DNA of 12,739 nt, taken from the NCBI GenBank assembly GCA_030630935.1, contig DAOVMD010000035.1, positions 1-12,739 on the forward strand. Direction: 5' to 3'. How positions within the stretch are numbered: the first letter of the stretch is position 1; the number at the start of each line of letters is the position of its first letter. A program made the position numbers and the translations under genes. The notes under the pieces are model-generated. The model was not told where the DNA came from. It was given only the letters and a program-made list of their open reading frames with translations, and searched no databases. Below, in pieces: positions 1 through 8,156 of the stretch. This stretch comes from Candidatus Mcinerneyibacteriota bacterium (GTDB taxonomy: Bacteria; AUK180; JAQVHJ01).

Positions 1-1
1 A

Positions 2-1165
2 GTAAATGTAGCTGAGAAGGTAATTGAGAAGAAGGAGAGTGGTAATGACATAGTGGTTGTAATTTCAGCGATGGGCAATGAAACGGATCGTTTACTTTCG
101 TATGCTTATAAATTTACAAAGCAACCGAATTCCCGTGAGTTAGATATGTTGATTTCCACAGGCGAGCAGCAGGCTGGGGCATTATTATCGATAGTTTTAA
201 ATTCAAAAGGTGTAGATACAATTTCTTTAACCGGTCATCAGATAGGTATTATTACGGATAATAATTTTAAAAATGCAAAGATACTAAAGATTAACGAGTT
301 AAAATTACGGGAACATCTTAACAAGGGCCGCGTAGTAGTCGTCGCGGGATTTCAGGGTGTAAATCAATTTGAAGAGATTACCACGCTTGGTCGTGGAGGT
401 TCAGATACCACAGCGGTTGCGCTTGGTGCAATATTGAAGGCAGATATATGTGAGATATATACAGATGTTGAGGGTATTTACTCTCTTGACCCTGAGTTGG
501 ATTCAGAATCACCGAAATTTAAGACCTTGACATACGATGAATTATTAGAGATAACATTTTCCGGAGCAAAAGTTGTGCATCCCCGCGCAGCTGAGTTAGC
601 AAAGAAATTCAATATTCCCCTTATAATTAAATCCAGTTTTACATCTGATACCGGAACTATTATAGTTAAAGATGCTGATGGTTTGGATAGAGAAGAGATT
701 TATGCAATTACTTTACATAAGAAAGAGGTTAGGGTAATTTTTGATGATATAAAATTTAAAAATTCCTTTTCAGAGTTTTTGAATGATTTGCGGAAACATG
801 GAATAATTATAGAAAATATCACTTACGAAGTTTTAGGTGAACGTCCTCATGTTACGATTATTCTTGAGAATATAATCTGGGAGAAGTTAAAGGAGAAGTT
901 AGAAAGTAACGAGCTTGATATAAGTTTCAGTAAATATATTGAGGAGGTTGATATTTCGACACTAACAATCCATGGTATTGGGATTAGTATTGAGAAGGAG
1001 ATCTTCAATGAAGTATTAAATATATTGAGGAGTAAACAAGTAAATATTTTAAGTATCAACAAAGAGTCGAAGAAGTTAGAGATAATAATTTCATCCGGTA
1101 ACTCTGAGGAGATAGTTAAACTTATTAATAGGAAATTAAATATTAAAGATGGACCCAAAAATTGA
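2..1165 (+). CDS. lysC: Aspartate kinase, 5'-truncated by the window edge
   Basis: Aspartokinase phosphorylates L-aspartate with ATP, the first step towards lysine, threonine, methionine and diaminopimelate, in the cytoplasm. The frame is open from base 2 (reading VNVAEKVIEKK...), so the GTG at 53 is only an internal valine. About 20 residues, including the usual KFGGTSV nucleotide-binding start, lie outside the window. Visible family motifs are VVVISAMG, LISTGEQ, TGHQIGIITD, GRGGSDTTAVALGA, a YTDVEGIYSLDP stretch and SGAKVVHPRAAELAKK. After the kinase domain (to about base 680) come roughly 160 residues in the position of the tandem ACT domains that usually bind the feedback amino acid. These are poorly conserved: the second has IHGIGIS where a more glycine-rich VGAGM-type motif is common, so the effector cannot be predicted. 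The last 17 bases overlap the next gene, which suggests translational coupling. Confidence 0.95.
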   Translation, partial: VNVAEKVIEKKESGNDIVVVISAMGNETDRLLSYAYKFTKQPNSRELDMLISTGEQQAGALLSIVLNSKGVDTISLTGHQIGIITDNNFKNAKILKINELKLREHLNKGRVVVVAGFQGVNQFEEITTLGRGGSDTTAVALGAILKADICEIYTDVEGIYSLDPELDSESPKFKTLTYDELLEITFSGAKVVHPRAAELAKKFNIPLIIKSSFTSDTGTIIVKDADGLDREEIYAITLHKKEVRVIFDDIKFKNSFSEFLNDLRKHGIIIENITYEVLGERPHVTIILENIIWEKLKEKLESNELDISFSKYIEEVDISTLTIHGIGISIEKEIFNEVLNILRSKQVNILSINKESKKLEIIISSGNSEEIVKLINRKLNIKDGPKN

Positions 1166-2834
1166 GATAAAGACATTAGAGAGTTTAAAGAAAGATGTAT
1201 TACCCGGGGATAAATTTCGGATTATATCCAAGGTGATTTTAATTTCGGATGTCAAGAAAAAATGTGAGTTGAATTTTTCTTTGGTTGGGACTAATGTTAA
1301 GAAGGAGACTTTAAAGATTCCTTTAGAGAAGAAATCTGTTGAAATTATTCCGAACTCTGAAGAAGCAATTACATGGGAGATTAAATACCCTGACGATGCC
1401 AGGAGATTTAATTTTGGTGGTTACCTTCAGTGGTATCTTCCTGAGAATATGAAGAGCGGTATAATTTTTAAAAATTTATTTACTGCAGGAAGTGATTATA
1501 ATTTATATATTAAAGATTCAAAGCCGGTTTTTGATGATGCGAAGAAAGACAAGGTTTCAAAGTTTTTTGTAGAGATTGAGAATGAAGAGATTGACAAGTT
1601 AGATTTAAATATCCGTATAATTATTCGGGATGAGAATGAAGACGAGATAATGTATCTTGAGAAAGATGTTACCATTAACTATCATCTTAAACTTTTATTT
1701 GATCTCGATATAACATTAAAGCATTTAACCAATTATCAATTTAAAGTGATTTGTTCTATCAAGAAACATAAAATCAAAGAGACCGAGTGGGAAGATATTT
1801 TTCCGATTATCAAGAAGAGAGATTTCCCTTTAAAGTTTGATTTACAGTTTCCGTATATTGAATATATACCTGGTCGTGAAGAGGAGCTTTATAAACAGAA
1901 GAATCAGGGATTCCAAATCAAAGATAATGAGGAATATCAAAATTTAAAAATCCTCAAGTTAACGACAGGTGATTATATTTATAAATTTAAGGGGATAGTA
2001 GTTTATGGTTTAAATTGGGACCAGGAACTTGAGAAGAACCCGATTTTATTTGAAGAGTTTCGTAATGAATTATTCAGTTATGTTTTCTTTATTAATCTAC
2101 GGACAAAGGAGATTTTCCCGAAAGAGAAGAAGATCTGGGAAGCAAATAGTTTATTAATGGAATATTTTGGAAAGGTATTAAAGACAAAATTTTCCCAAGA
2201 AGTTCAGAAGCTTCAGATCTTTTTAAATAGGGTTGATATTCTTCAGGAGATAGTCAAGGAAGTTTTAATACTAACACAGGATCTGCTTGAAAGGAGTTTT
2301 ATTACACCTCATGAATACAAAGTACTTTTTGATATGAAGAAGAACTATTATATTAACTATCTCTCTCTAAAGAATGATTCGGGGATTTTATCAGAAAAGG
2401 AAGAGAAGAAGATACATAGTTTAATAGATTTTATGGAGCGTGAGAAGACTTACTTAAGAAATTTATTTGTTGAATTGATAAAAAAATATAAGGGAATAAT
2501 GGATAGATTATATCGAGTAGGGGATTATAATACGAATTTAGAGATTATTGGGATTCCGGAAGAGATGCATATTGTTCCGGATGAGACTTACCTGATTCGA
2601 AGTGAGATCATTAATAGTTCATTAAAGAATAACCTTTACTTCACGGTAAAAGTAGATTTACCAAAGGGGATAACCTTACTTTCTCCCAAGGAAGATATAT
2701 TTCCATTTATTGCGTACAAATCAAATTTAGTAGAAATTAACAACTTCGAATTAAGGATAAAAACATCAGAGGTATTTTCTCATAAAGAAGATGAAAAAGT
2801 GAAAATTATTTTTAATCCTAAAATATTTAAATAA
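1149..2834 (+). CDS. Unrecognised 561-residue soluble protein with beta-rich ends and a helical middle
   Basis: I do not recognise this family. There is no signal peptide and no membrane segment, so it is probably cytoplasmic. Residues 15-120 alternate hydrophobic and polar residues after an LPGDKFRI motif, and residues 460-560 do so around VPDETYLIRSEIINSS and VDLPKGITLLSPKED. Both look like immunoglobulin-like beta sandwiches of the 'PGD...N...P.G' type. A second beta-rich stretch covers about 135-235. Residues 345-455 are strongly helical, with heptad-like spacing. The ATG at 1149 lies inside the end of lysC (17-nt overlap) and has no clear Shine-Dalgarno sequence, so it is probably coupled to lysC translation; the reading from MDPKIEIK looks natural for a start. 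The gap to the next gene is 9 bp, so a shared job with the SPOR protein is plausible but unproven. Fold assignments are by eye. Confidence 0.75.
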   Translation: MDPKIEIKTLESLKKDVLPGDKFRIISKVILISDVKKKCELNFSLVGTNVKKETLKIPLEKKSVEIIPNSEEAITWEIKYPDDARRFNFGGYLQWYLPENMKSGIIFKNLFTAGSDYNLYIKDSKPVFDDAKKDKVSKFFVEIENEEIDKLDLNIRIIIRDENEDEIMYLEKDVTINYHLKLLFDLDITLKHLTNYQFKVICSIKKHKIKETEWEDIFPIIKKRDFPLKFDLQFPYIEYIPGREEELYKQKNQGFQIKDNEEYQNLKILKLTTGDYIYKFKGIVVYGLNWDQELEKNPILFEEFRNELFSYVFFINLRTKEIFPKEKKIWEANSLLMEYFGKVLKTKFSQEVQKLQIFLNRVDILQEIVKEVLILTQDLLERSFITPHEYKVLFDMKKNYYINYLSLKNDSGILSEKEEKKIHSLIDFMEREKTYLRNLFVELIKKYKGIMDRLYRVGDYNTNLEIIGIPEEMHIVPDETYLIRSEIINSSLKNNLYFTVKVDLPKGITLLSPKEDIFPFIAYKSNLVEINNFELRIKTSEVFSHKEDEKVKIIFNPKIFK

Positions 2835-2843
2835 AGGTTTACC

Positions 2844-5800
2844 ATGGACTTTGAACCCATCATACAGGAAATAATAACGCATCTACATGACATGCGTGGT
2901 ACGAAGAAAGTACCGTTAATACCATATGGATTTCAGAAAGATAAGCAGCGATATGGATTATTAATTTCAAAATTATGTGAAGAGAAGAAAATCACTACCG
3001 GCGAGTTTACCAAATACATTAAAACGATTTCCATTTTTGAAATTGAGAAGGATAATATAAACTATAAAAAGTTAAAATCCGGTAAAGAAAAGATGTTCAA
3101 GATGAACACTCAAGTTTTATACTTAGTTTCAAATTCCCAGATTGAAGAAGATATCAAGAGGAATCCTGTTGAACTGACAAAATTACTTTTAGGTACTCCC
3201 TTGGCAAACCTTGCATTTGAGGGCGGGATTGATGATAGTTATCTTGATATTATGGCAACGGAAGAAGAAGCACAAAAATCTGAGATAAAGGGAATTCTAT
3301 CAGCCGATTCGAAAGGATCAACTGAAGGTTTTGAGATTGATTCTATGTTAGATGATGTTTTATCGGAAGGTGGTGCTCTTGATGAAATTCCCGGTGAACC
3401 TGCACCCAAAGTACCTGCTGCTGATGAGTCGGGAACAGATGATAAACTTGAAGGTTCAGCGATTGATTCAAAGCTTGACGAGATTTTCTTTGAAGATGCT
3501 TCTGAGATCAAAGAAGAAAAACCTCCAACTAAGCCCGACGAACCCAAGAAAGAAGCAAAGATTGAAGGTGCATTATCTGATTTTGATTTTGATAAACCTA
3601 TTAAGGATGATATTGAAAAGACTAGTGCAGTTGAACCAGAAAAACAAAAGGAACCGGAGCTTGAACCTGAGAAATTCGAAGATTTTTCGCTTGATGATTT
3701 TGAGTTTTCCGGAATTCCAGATGAGAAACCCAAATCCGAAGAACCGGAAAAAGCCCCGGTTATTCCTGAAACAAAAGTTGAAGAGACTCTTATTTATACA
3801 CCAGACCAGGCAAAGAAACTGCGTGAAGAGATTCAGTTGGAAGAAGATAAGAAGCCGGCAGAACCTGTGATTGACATGAGTAAGGAACCTGTGATTGAAA
3901 CCAAGGTTGATGAGACCCTTGTTTATACTCCGGACCAGGCTAAGAAACTACATGAAGATATCCTTCCGGAAGAAGATAAGAAACCGGAAGAACCTGTGAT
4001 TGACTTGGGTCAGGAACCTGTGATTGAAAATAAGGTTGAAGAGACTCTAATTTATACACCTGACCAAGCAAAGAAACTACATGAAGATATCCTTCCTGAA
4101 GAAGATAAGAAACCGGAAGAGCCTGTGATTGACTTGGGACAGGAACCTGTGATTGAAAATAAGGTTGAAGAGACTCTAATTTATACACCTGACCAAGCAA
4201 AGAAACTAAGGGAAGAAGCTCTTCAAGAAGAGGATAAAAAGCCGGCGGAACCTGTGATTGACTTAGGTCAGGAACCAGTGATTGAAAATAAGGTTGAAGA
4301 GACTCTAATTTATACACCTGATCAAGCAAAGAAACTAAGGGAAGAAGCTCTTCAAGAAGAGGATAAGAAGCCGGAGGAGTCTCCTGTGATTGACTTAGTT
4401 CAGGAACCCGTAATTGATTTGAGTCCAGAACCTGTGATTGATCTGGGTCAGGAACCAGTGATTGAAGATAAGGTTGAAGAGACTCTAATTTATTCCCCTG
4501 ATCAAGCAAAGAAACTAAGGGAAGAAGTTCTTCCGGAAGAAGATAAGAAACCTGAAGAATCTTCAGAACCTGGTGATAAGTTTGAGTTATTCAGCGATGC
4601 AGACCTGGAAGAAATTAATCTTGATGAGAATTTAATAGAACCTGTGAAGAGCGATCTTAATGAAGAAATAAAAACTGAAACCCCACCTGAGCCAGTTGAG
4701 ATAAAGGATGAAGTTTTACCAATTACACCGGAAGATGATATGATGAAGTTTCAATCTTTTGATATCCCTGACGAAAAACCCGAAGAAAAGAAAGATAAGG
4801 AAGACACCTTTGTTTTAGAAGATGATGGTGGACCACAGGTATTCCAGGGAGTAGATGAGAAGAAGATTGCTTCTGACGAAACCATTGCTGTTACAGATCC
4901 TTCATCTATTTTGGATTCAGATGTTCTTCCTCAATTTGATCTCGAAACATCTGATTCAACGAGTGAAGAGACTTCCAAACCACCTGAGCCCATCATTACA
5001 GAATCCTTAACTGATGCAATATCCGGTCCCTCTTTAGAGCCGGATAAAAAAACGGAATCCGGTCCAAAAGAAGATATTGGCTTGGTTTCAAATGAAAATA
5101 TTATGGATGAATTAAATAAAGATAAACCTTCTTCATCAAGTTTTCAAGGACCAGCTGGAGTTAAGAAGAAAGATAAAAAACCAATCTCCTCTGAGAAGAA
5201 GAAAGATAAAAAATCAATGTTTAAAACGAAAAAAGATAAAAAGAAACCACTATCTAAGAAGATTAGTAAAAAACCAAAAACTAAAAAGAAAGTCGCTCTT
5301 GAACGAAAATATAAACCCAAAAAGAAGAAAAAATCAAAACTTGTACCGATTATATTGGTTTCATTATTAATAGTTATTTTGGTTCTGTTTTTTGTTAGAC
5401 CAAATATTAGTTTTTTGAATGAATCTTTATATCCATTATTCAATAAAATTTACGATCCATCACCATCTAAACCAGAGCCAGAACCAAAACCTGAACCAGA
5501 ACCGAAACCTGAGCCAGAGCCTAAGCCCGAACCAGAACCGAAACCTGAGCCAGAGCCAAAGCCCGAACCAGAACCGAAACCTGAGCCAGAGCCAAAACCT
5601 GAACCAGAGCCGAAGCCCGAGCCAGAACCTAAGCCAGAGCCGGAGCCGAAACCTGAACCTGAACCTGAACCTGAGCCTAAGCCTGAGCCGGAACCGGAAC
5701 CAGAACCGAAACCTGAAGTAACGGGAGATAAAATTTTTACGATTCAAATCGGAACTTATAAGAATGTAAAATATGCAAATGAAGAAGTCGCGGATTTGAA

Positions 5801-5969
5801 GAGGGACGGATTTGATGCTCATATAATAGAAGCAGATCTTGAGAATCTTGGCCATGTTTATAGAGTACGATTAGATGAGAGAATGACAAAGGAAGATGCA
5901 GCTGCGAAATTAAAAGAGATGCAAGCTAAAGGTTGGAAAGATATTTATATTTCTAAAATTAAACAATAA
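2844..5969 (+). CDS. Giant repeat-rich single-pass membrane protein with C-terminal SPOR domain
   Basis: This is a 1041-residue protein in blocks. Residues 1-140 look like a folded domain of unknown family. Residues 145-770 are acidic, Pro-rich and probably disordered, with six copies of a 43-residue repeat (311-573) and a motif IPDEKP at both 291 and 641. Residues 774-832 hold 32 Lys in 59 positions. A transmembrane helix runs from about 833 to 851 ([18 protein letters not shown]), then a PEP/KPEP rod (876-958) and a SPOR domain (963-1038: [42 protein letters not shown]). Positive charge before the helix predicts N-inside, C-outside, which puts SPOR in the periplasm. SPOR domains bind denuded peptidoglycan glycan strands, often at division sites. 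The start has a weak AAAGG 6 nt upstream. The large N-terminal part matches no SPOR protein I know; a scaffold linking cytoplasm to cell wall is inference. Confidence 0.85.
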   Translation: MDFEPIIQEIITHLHDMRGTKKVPLIPYGFQKDKQRYGLLISKLCEEKKITTGEFTKYIKTISIFEIEKDNINYKKLKSGKEKMFKMNTQVLYLVSNSQIEEDIKRNPVELTKLLLGTPLANLAFEGGIDDSYLDIMATEEEAQKSEIKGILSADSKGSTEGFEIDSMLDDVLSEGGALDEIPGEPAPKVPAADESGTDDKLEGSAIDSKLDEIFFEDASEIKEEKPPTKPDEPKKEAKIEGALSDFDFDKPIKDDIEKTSAVEPEKQKEPELEPEKFEDFSLDDFEFSGIPDEKPKSEEPEKAPVIPETKVEETLIYTPDQAKKLREEIQLEEDKKPAEPVIDMSKEPVIETKVDETLVYTPDQAKKLHEDILPEEDKKPEEPVIDLGQEPVIENKVEETLIYTPDQAKKLHEDILPEEDKKPEEPVIDLGQEPVIENKVEETLIYTPDQAKKLREEALQEEDKKPAEPVIDLGQEPVIENKVEETLIYTPDQAKKLREEALQEEDKKPEESPVIDLVQEPVIDLSPEPVIDLGQEPVIEDKVEETLIYSPDQAKKLREEVLPEEDKKPEESSEPGDKFELFSDADLEEINLDENLIEPVKSDLNEEIKTETPPEPVEIKDEVLPITPEDDMMKFQSFDIPDEKPEEKKDKEDTFVLEDDGGPQVFQGVDEKKIASDETIAVTDPSSILDSDVLPQFDLETSDSTSEETSKPPEPIITESLTDAISGPSLEPDKKTESGPKEDIGLVSNENIMDELNKDKPSSSSFQGPAGVKKKDKKPISSEKKKDKKSMFKTKKDKKKPLSKKISKKPKTKKKVALERKYKPKKKKKSKLVPIILVSLLIVILVLFFVRPNISFLNESLYPLFNKIYDPSPSKPEPEPKPEPEPKPEPEPKPEPEPKPEPEPKPEPEPKPEPEPKPEPEPKPEPEPKPEPEPKPEPEPEPEPKPEPEPEPEPKPEVTGDKIFTIQIGTYKNVKYANEEVADLKRDGFDAHIIEADLENLGHVYRVRLDERMTKEDAAAKLKEMQAKGWKDIYISKIKQ
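3774..4562 (+). repeat. Six tandem 129-bp (43-residue) repeats inside the SPOR protein gene
   Basis: Repeat starts fall at 3774, 3903, 4032, 4161, 4290 and 4470. The first four spacings are exactly 129 bp. Unit 5 is 180 bp because a short VIDL.QEP submotif is itself multiplied, and unit 6 is cut short (93 bp). The most conserved protein core is [13 protein letters not shown], followed by an acidic EEDKKPEE stretch and [13 protein letters not shown]. Units 3, 4 and 5 are almost identical at the DNA level, including codon choice, which indicates recent duplication or gene conversion. Units 1 and 2 are more diverged. Confidence 0.95.
5340..5396 (+). other. Transmembrane segment of the SPOR protein, with polybasic cytoplasmic flank
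   Basis: Residues 833-851 are an uninterrupted hydrophobic run of 19. It is preceded by 59 residues with 32 lysines (coding bases 5163-5339) and followed by a single Arg, then polar sequence. By the positive-inside rule this sets the N-terminal 830 residues in the cytoplasm. Confidence 0.85.
5469..5717 (+). repeat. Pro-Glu/Lys-Pro periplasmic rod repeat (KPEPEP)
   Basis: This codes for residues 876-958, an alternating X-Pro series with Glu and Lys in units of KPEPEP, shifting to longer EP runs near the end. Such X-Pro tracts form stiff extended rods, as in the EP/KP spacer of TonB. The synonymous codons vary (cca/cct/ccg/ccc and gag/gaa), so the tract is not a pure simple-sequence repeat and has been kept by protein-level selection. 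Confidence 0.93.
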
Positions 5970-5990
5970 AACACGTCGAGGGTAACGCCA

Positions 5991-6788
5991 ATGAAAAAGG
6001 ATGAACTGATAATTTTTCAGAAAGACCTTGTTATTATAAGCATTGAAGGAGTAATGACTAATAAGAACATAGAGGATCTAGAGATTAAAATTGATAAAGA
6101 TATTTTATCTGGAAAGAAAGGGATTATTATTGATTGCAGTAAATTAACTTTTGCTTCTCCGACGATTTTTAAGAGTTTAGTAGTCATAAATAATAAGGTA
6201 AAGAAGAACCATGGGATTTTAATTTTTGCACGCTTTGACGAAGAATTATTCAAGAACATCAAGACCTATGATTATTCCAATTCATTTTCGATGGCGAAGA
6301 CTCTTGACAAAGCGATTGATCAAATTATGGGTAGTCGGAAAATAAAGGATGAAGAAGAAAGGATTAAATATCTAAATATGGAGATTGCAGTTTCGGGGAA
6401 CATGGAGAATTTAGCAAAGATAAGAAAATTTATTACAGACGTAACAGTAAATTTGAGGTTATCAGAAGATGAAACCAATCTTTTTGTTTTAGCCGTTGAT
6501 GAAGCAGCTGCAAATATCATGAAGTATGCATATAAAGGTAGTAATGTGAAGCATATGGTAATTCAAGCGAAATATGAATATCCCAAATTTACGATATTAA
6601 TTGCAGATAATGGAGAAGAGTTTGATCCTACCGAAAAGAATCTTCCGGTTGGTCTTGATGAATATATTCGTGGCGGTCATAGTGGAGGTTTAGGGATTTT
6701 TATAATTGAACAGATTGTAGATAAGGTAAATCACTATTATATTCCCAGTCTTGGAAACCGATTAATTATGGAGAAGATAATTCAATAA
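5991..6788 (+). CDS. STAS/HATPase fusion: anti-sigma antagonist domain joined to an RsbW/SpoIIAB-like kinase domain
   Basis: The protein has 265 residues. Residues 1-112 have the layout of a STAS antagonist domain: LVIISIEGVM, then GIIIDCSKLTF, then KNHGILIFARF and KTLDKAIDQI. Residues 130-265 form a GHKL ATPase of the RsbW/SpoIIAB class, with the N box as VDEAAANIMKYAY (E171, N175), the G1 box as DNGEEFDP (206-212) and the G2 box as GGLGIFII (232-239). In the family the kinase binds a sigma factor, or phosphorylates its antagonist, in a partner switch; usually the two are separate proteins. Here the STAS position that normally reads DSSG is ASPT (55-58), so the canonical phosphoserine may be absent. 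GAGGGT at 5978-5983 supports the start. No sigma factor or PP2C phosphatase gene lies next to it; the next gene is an NtrC-type regulator. Confidence 0.85.
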   Translation: MKKDELIIFQKDLVIISIEGVMTNKNIEDLEIKIDKDILSGKKGIIIDCSKLTFASPTIFKSLVVINNKVKKNHGILIFARFDEELFKNIKTYDYSNSFSMAKTLDKAIDQIMGSRKIKDEEERIKYLNMEIAVSGNMENLAKIRKFITDVTVNLRLSEDETNLFVLAVDEAAANIMKYAYKGSNVKHMVIQAKYEYPKFTILIADNGEEFDPTEKNLPVGLDEYIRGGHSGGLGIFIIEQIVDKVNHYYIPSLGNRLIMEKIIQ

Positions 6789-6803
6789 ATCCCTGGATAT
6801 TTT

Positions 6804-8156
6804 ATGAAGATACTGATTATAGATGATGAGAAGAGCATTCGAGATTCTTACCGAATGATACTTGAATATGAAGGTTATGAGATAGATGAAGCCGCTTCCG
6901 GAGTTAGGGCATTAAAGAAAATTAAAACAGGTTTATATAAAATTATCCTTCTTGATTTAATGCTTCCCGATATCGGGGGGATTGAAATCATGGAGCGGAT
7001 TAAGAAAGAAGGGCTTGATGTAAATATAATTGTTATTACAGGCCATGGTAATGTCAAGGATGCTGTTGCTGCAATTAAGCTTGGGGCATTTAACTTCTTG
7101 GAAAAACCGATTGAGAAAAATAAACTCATATTAATTCTCCGAAATTTAGTAGATATAATTGAGCTGCGAGTTGAAAATAAAAACTTAAAATCTACGTTAT
7201 ATGATGATATTCAAATTATTGGTGAATCATCTAAAATTATTGAGATACTTGAAGTGATTAAAAAAATCGCTCCAAGTGATTCCAGTATTTTTATTCAAGG
7301 TGCGAATGGCACAGGAAAGGATTTAATTGCCAGGTCTATTCATTTCAATTCCAAGCGGAATAATAAACCTTTTGTCGAAGTTAATTGTGCTGCAATTCCT
7401 GATGAATTAATTGAATCGGAATTATTTGGTTATGAGCAAGGAGCATTTACCAATGCTTTAGCAAGGAAGAAGGGTAAGATTGAACTTGCTAATGGAGGAA
7501 CTTTATTTCTTGATGAGATAGGAGATATGTCTTTATTGACTCAAGCTAAAGTTTTGAGAGTTCTTCAATTCGGTGAATTTGAAAGAGTCGGTGGTGTGGA
7601 GAAAATTCGAGTTGATATTAGAATAGTTGCAGCCACGAATAAGGATATAAGGAAAGCGATCAAGAATAAAAAATTTAGGGAAGACCTCTATTTCAGGTTG
7701 AATGTTATCCCGATTTTTGTTCCTACTTTAAAAGAAAGAAAAACGGATATCCCCATTTTAGTGGAACATTTCTCCGAAGGATTCTTTAAAAAGAATGCAA
7801 TTAAAAAGAAGAGATTTTCAAAAGAAGTTATAGAAAAAATGCTAACTTATAGTTGGCCTGGTAATATCAGAGAATTACGGAATATTGTAGAACGTCTGAT
7901 TATAATGTCTGATTCTAAATTAATCTCAATGAATGATTTTAAAAAATACAGTATGTTATATGACTCAGAAAATTCTGAGATTATAGATAAGGATCTTACC
8001 TTGAAGGAATATTCCTTATTATGTGAAAAACAATTCATACTTCAGAAGCTTGAAGAAGCTAATTGGAATATTTCCCGTGCTTCAAAGCTTTTAGGAGTTC
8101 AAAGACCAAACCTGTACAAGAAACTTGAGCAACTTGATATAAGGATAAAAAAATAA
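6804..8156 (+). CDS. NtrC-family sigma54-dependent response regulator (REC-AAA+-Fis HTH)
   Basis: The protein has 450 residues and the full three-domain layout. The receiver (1-120) has D7/D8, phosphoacceptor D51 in LLDLMLPD, T79 and K101. The AAA+ domain (about 138-370) has Walker A GANGTGK (166-172), Walker B TLFLDE (233-238), ATNKD (277-281) and the arginine-rich REDLYFRLN region (292-300). A Fis-type helix-turn-helix lies at about 405-446 (NISRASKLLGVQRPNLYKKL). Such proteins remodel sigma54-RNA polymerase at promoters when phosphorylated. The loop that contacts sigma54 reads GAFTNA (213-218) instead of the usual GAFTGA, a conservative change seen in some members. No cognate histidine kinase is adjacent, so the fused STAS/HATPase upstream (15-bp gap) may be its input, or an unlinked kinase may serve it. 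The stop overlaps the next ATG by one base. Confidence 0.95.
   Translation: MKILIIDDEKSIRDSYRMILEYEGYEIDEAASGVRALKKIKTGLYKIILLDLMLPDIGGIEIMERIKKEGLDVNIIVITGHGNVKDAVAAIKLGAFNFLEKPIEKNKLILILRNLVDIIELRVENKNLKSTLYDDIQIIGESSKIIEILEVIKKIAPSDSSIFIQGANGTGKDLIARSIHFNSKRNNKPFVEVNCAAIPDELIESELFGYEQGAFTNALARKKGKIELANGGTLFLDEIGDMSLLTQAKVLRVLQFGEFERVGGVEKIRVDIRIVAATNKDIRKAIKNKKFREDLYFRLNVIPIFVPTLKERKTDIPILVEHFSEGFFKKNAIKKKRFSKEVIEKMLTYSWPGNIRELRNIVERLIIMSDSKLISMNDFKKYSMLYDSENSEIIDKDLTLKEYSLLCEKQFILQKLEEANWNISRASKLLGVQRPNLYKKLEQLDIRIKK

Noticed and set aside
53-1165. GTG at 53 as the aspartokinase start
   Set aside because: The frame is open upstream to base 2 and the upstream codons encode the conserved helix before the VVVISAMG strand; the true start is outside the window.
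3202-3215. Sigma54-like promoter (TGGCAAACCTTGCA)
   Set aside because: The spacing from GG to GC is 8 nt, not the required 10, and it lies inside the SPOR protein gene.
3940-4509. Long minus-strand open frame opposite the 43-residue repeats
   Set aside because: It is an echo of the repeat in the real gene: it has the same period, low-complexity composition, no ribosome binding site and no family resemblance.
5469-5717. CRISPR array or DNA-level simple repeat
   Set aside because: The periodicity is 6 to 18 bp with no spacers, the codons vary synonymously and the frame is kept; it is a protein-coding Pro-rich rod.
5419-5855. Overlapping frames in the KPEPEP tract on both strands (Asn/Ser/Arg-rich and Phe/Arg/Leu-rich)
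   Set aside because: They are direct by-products of the biased X-Pro coding repeat and do not extend beyond it in a meaningful way.
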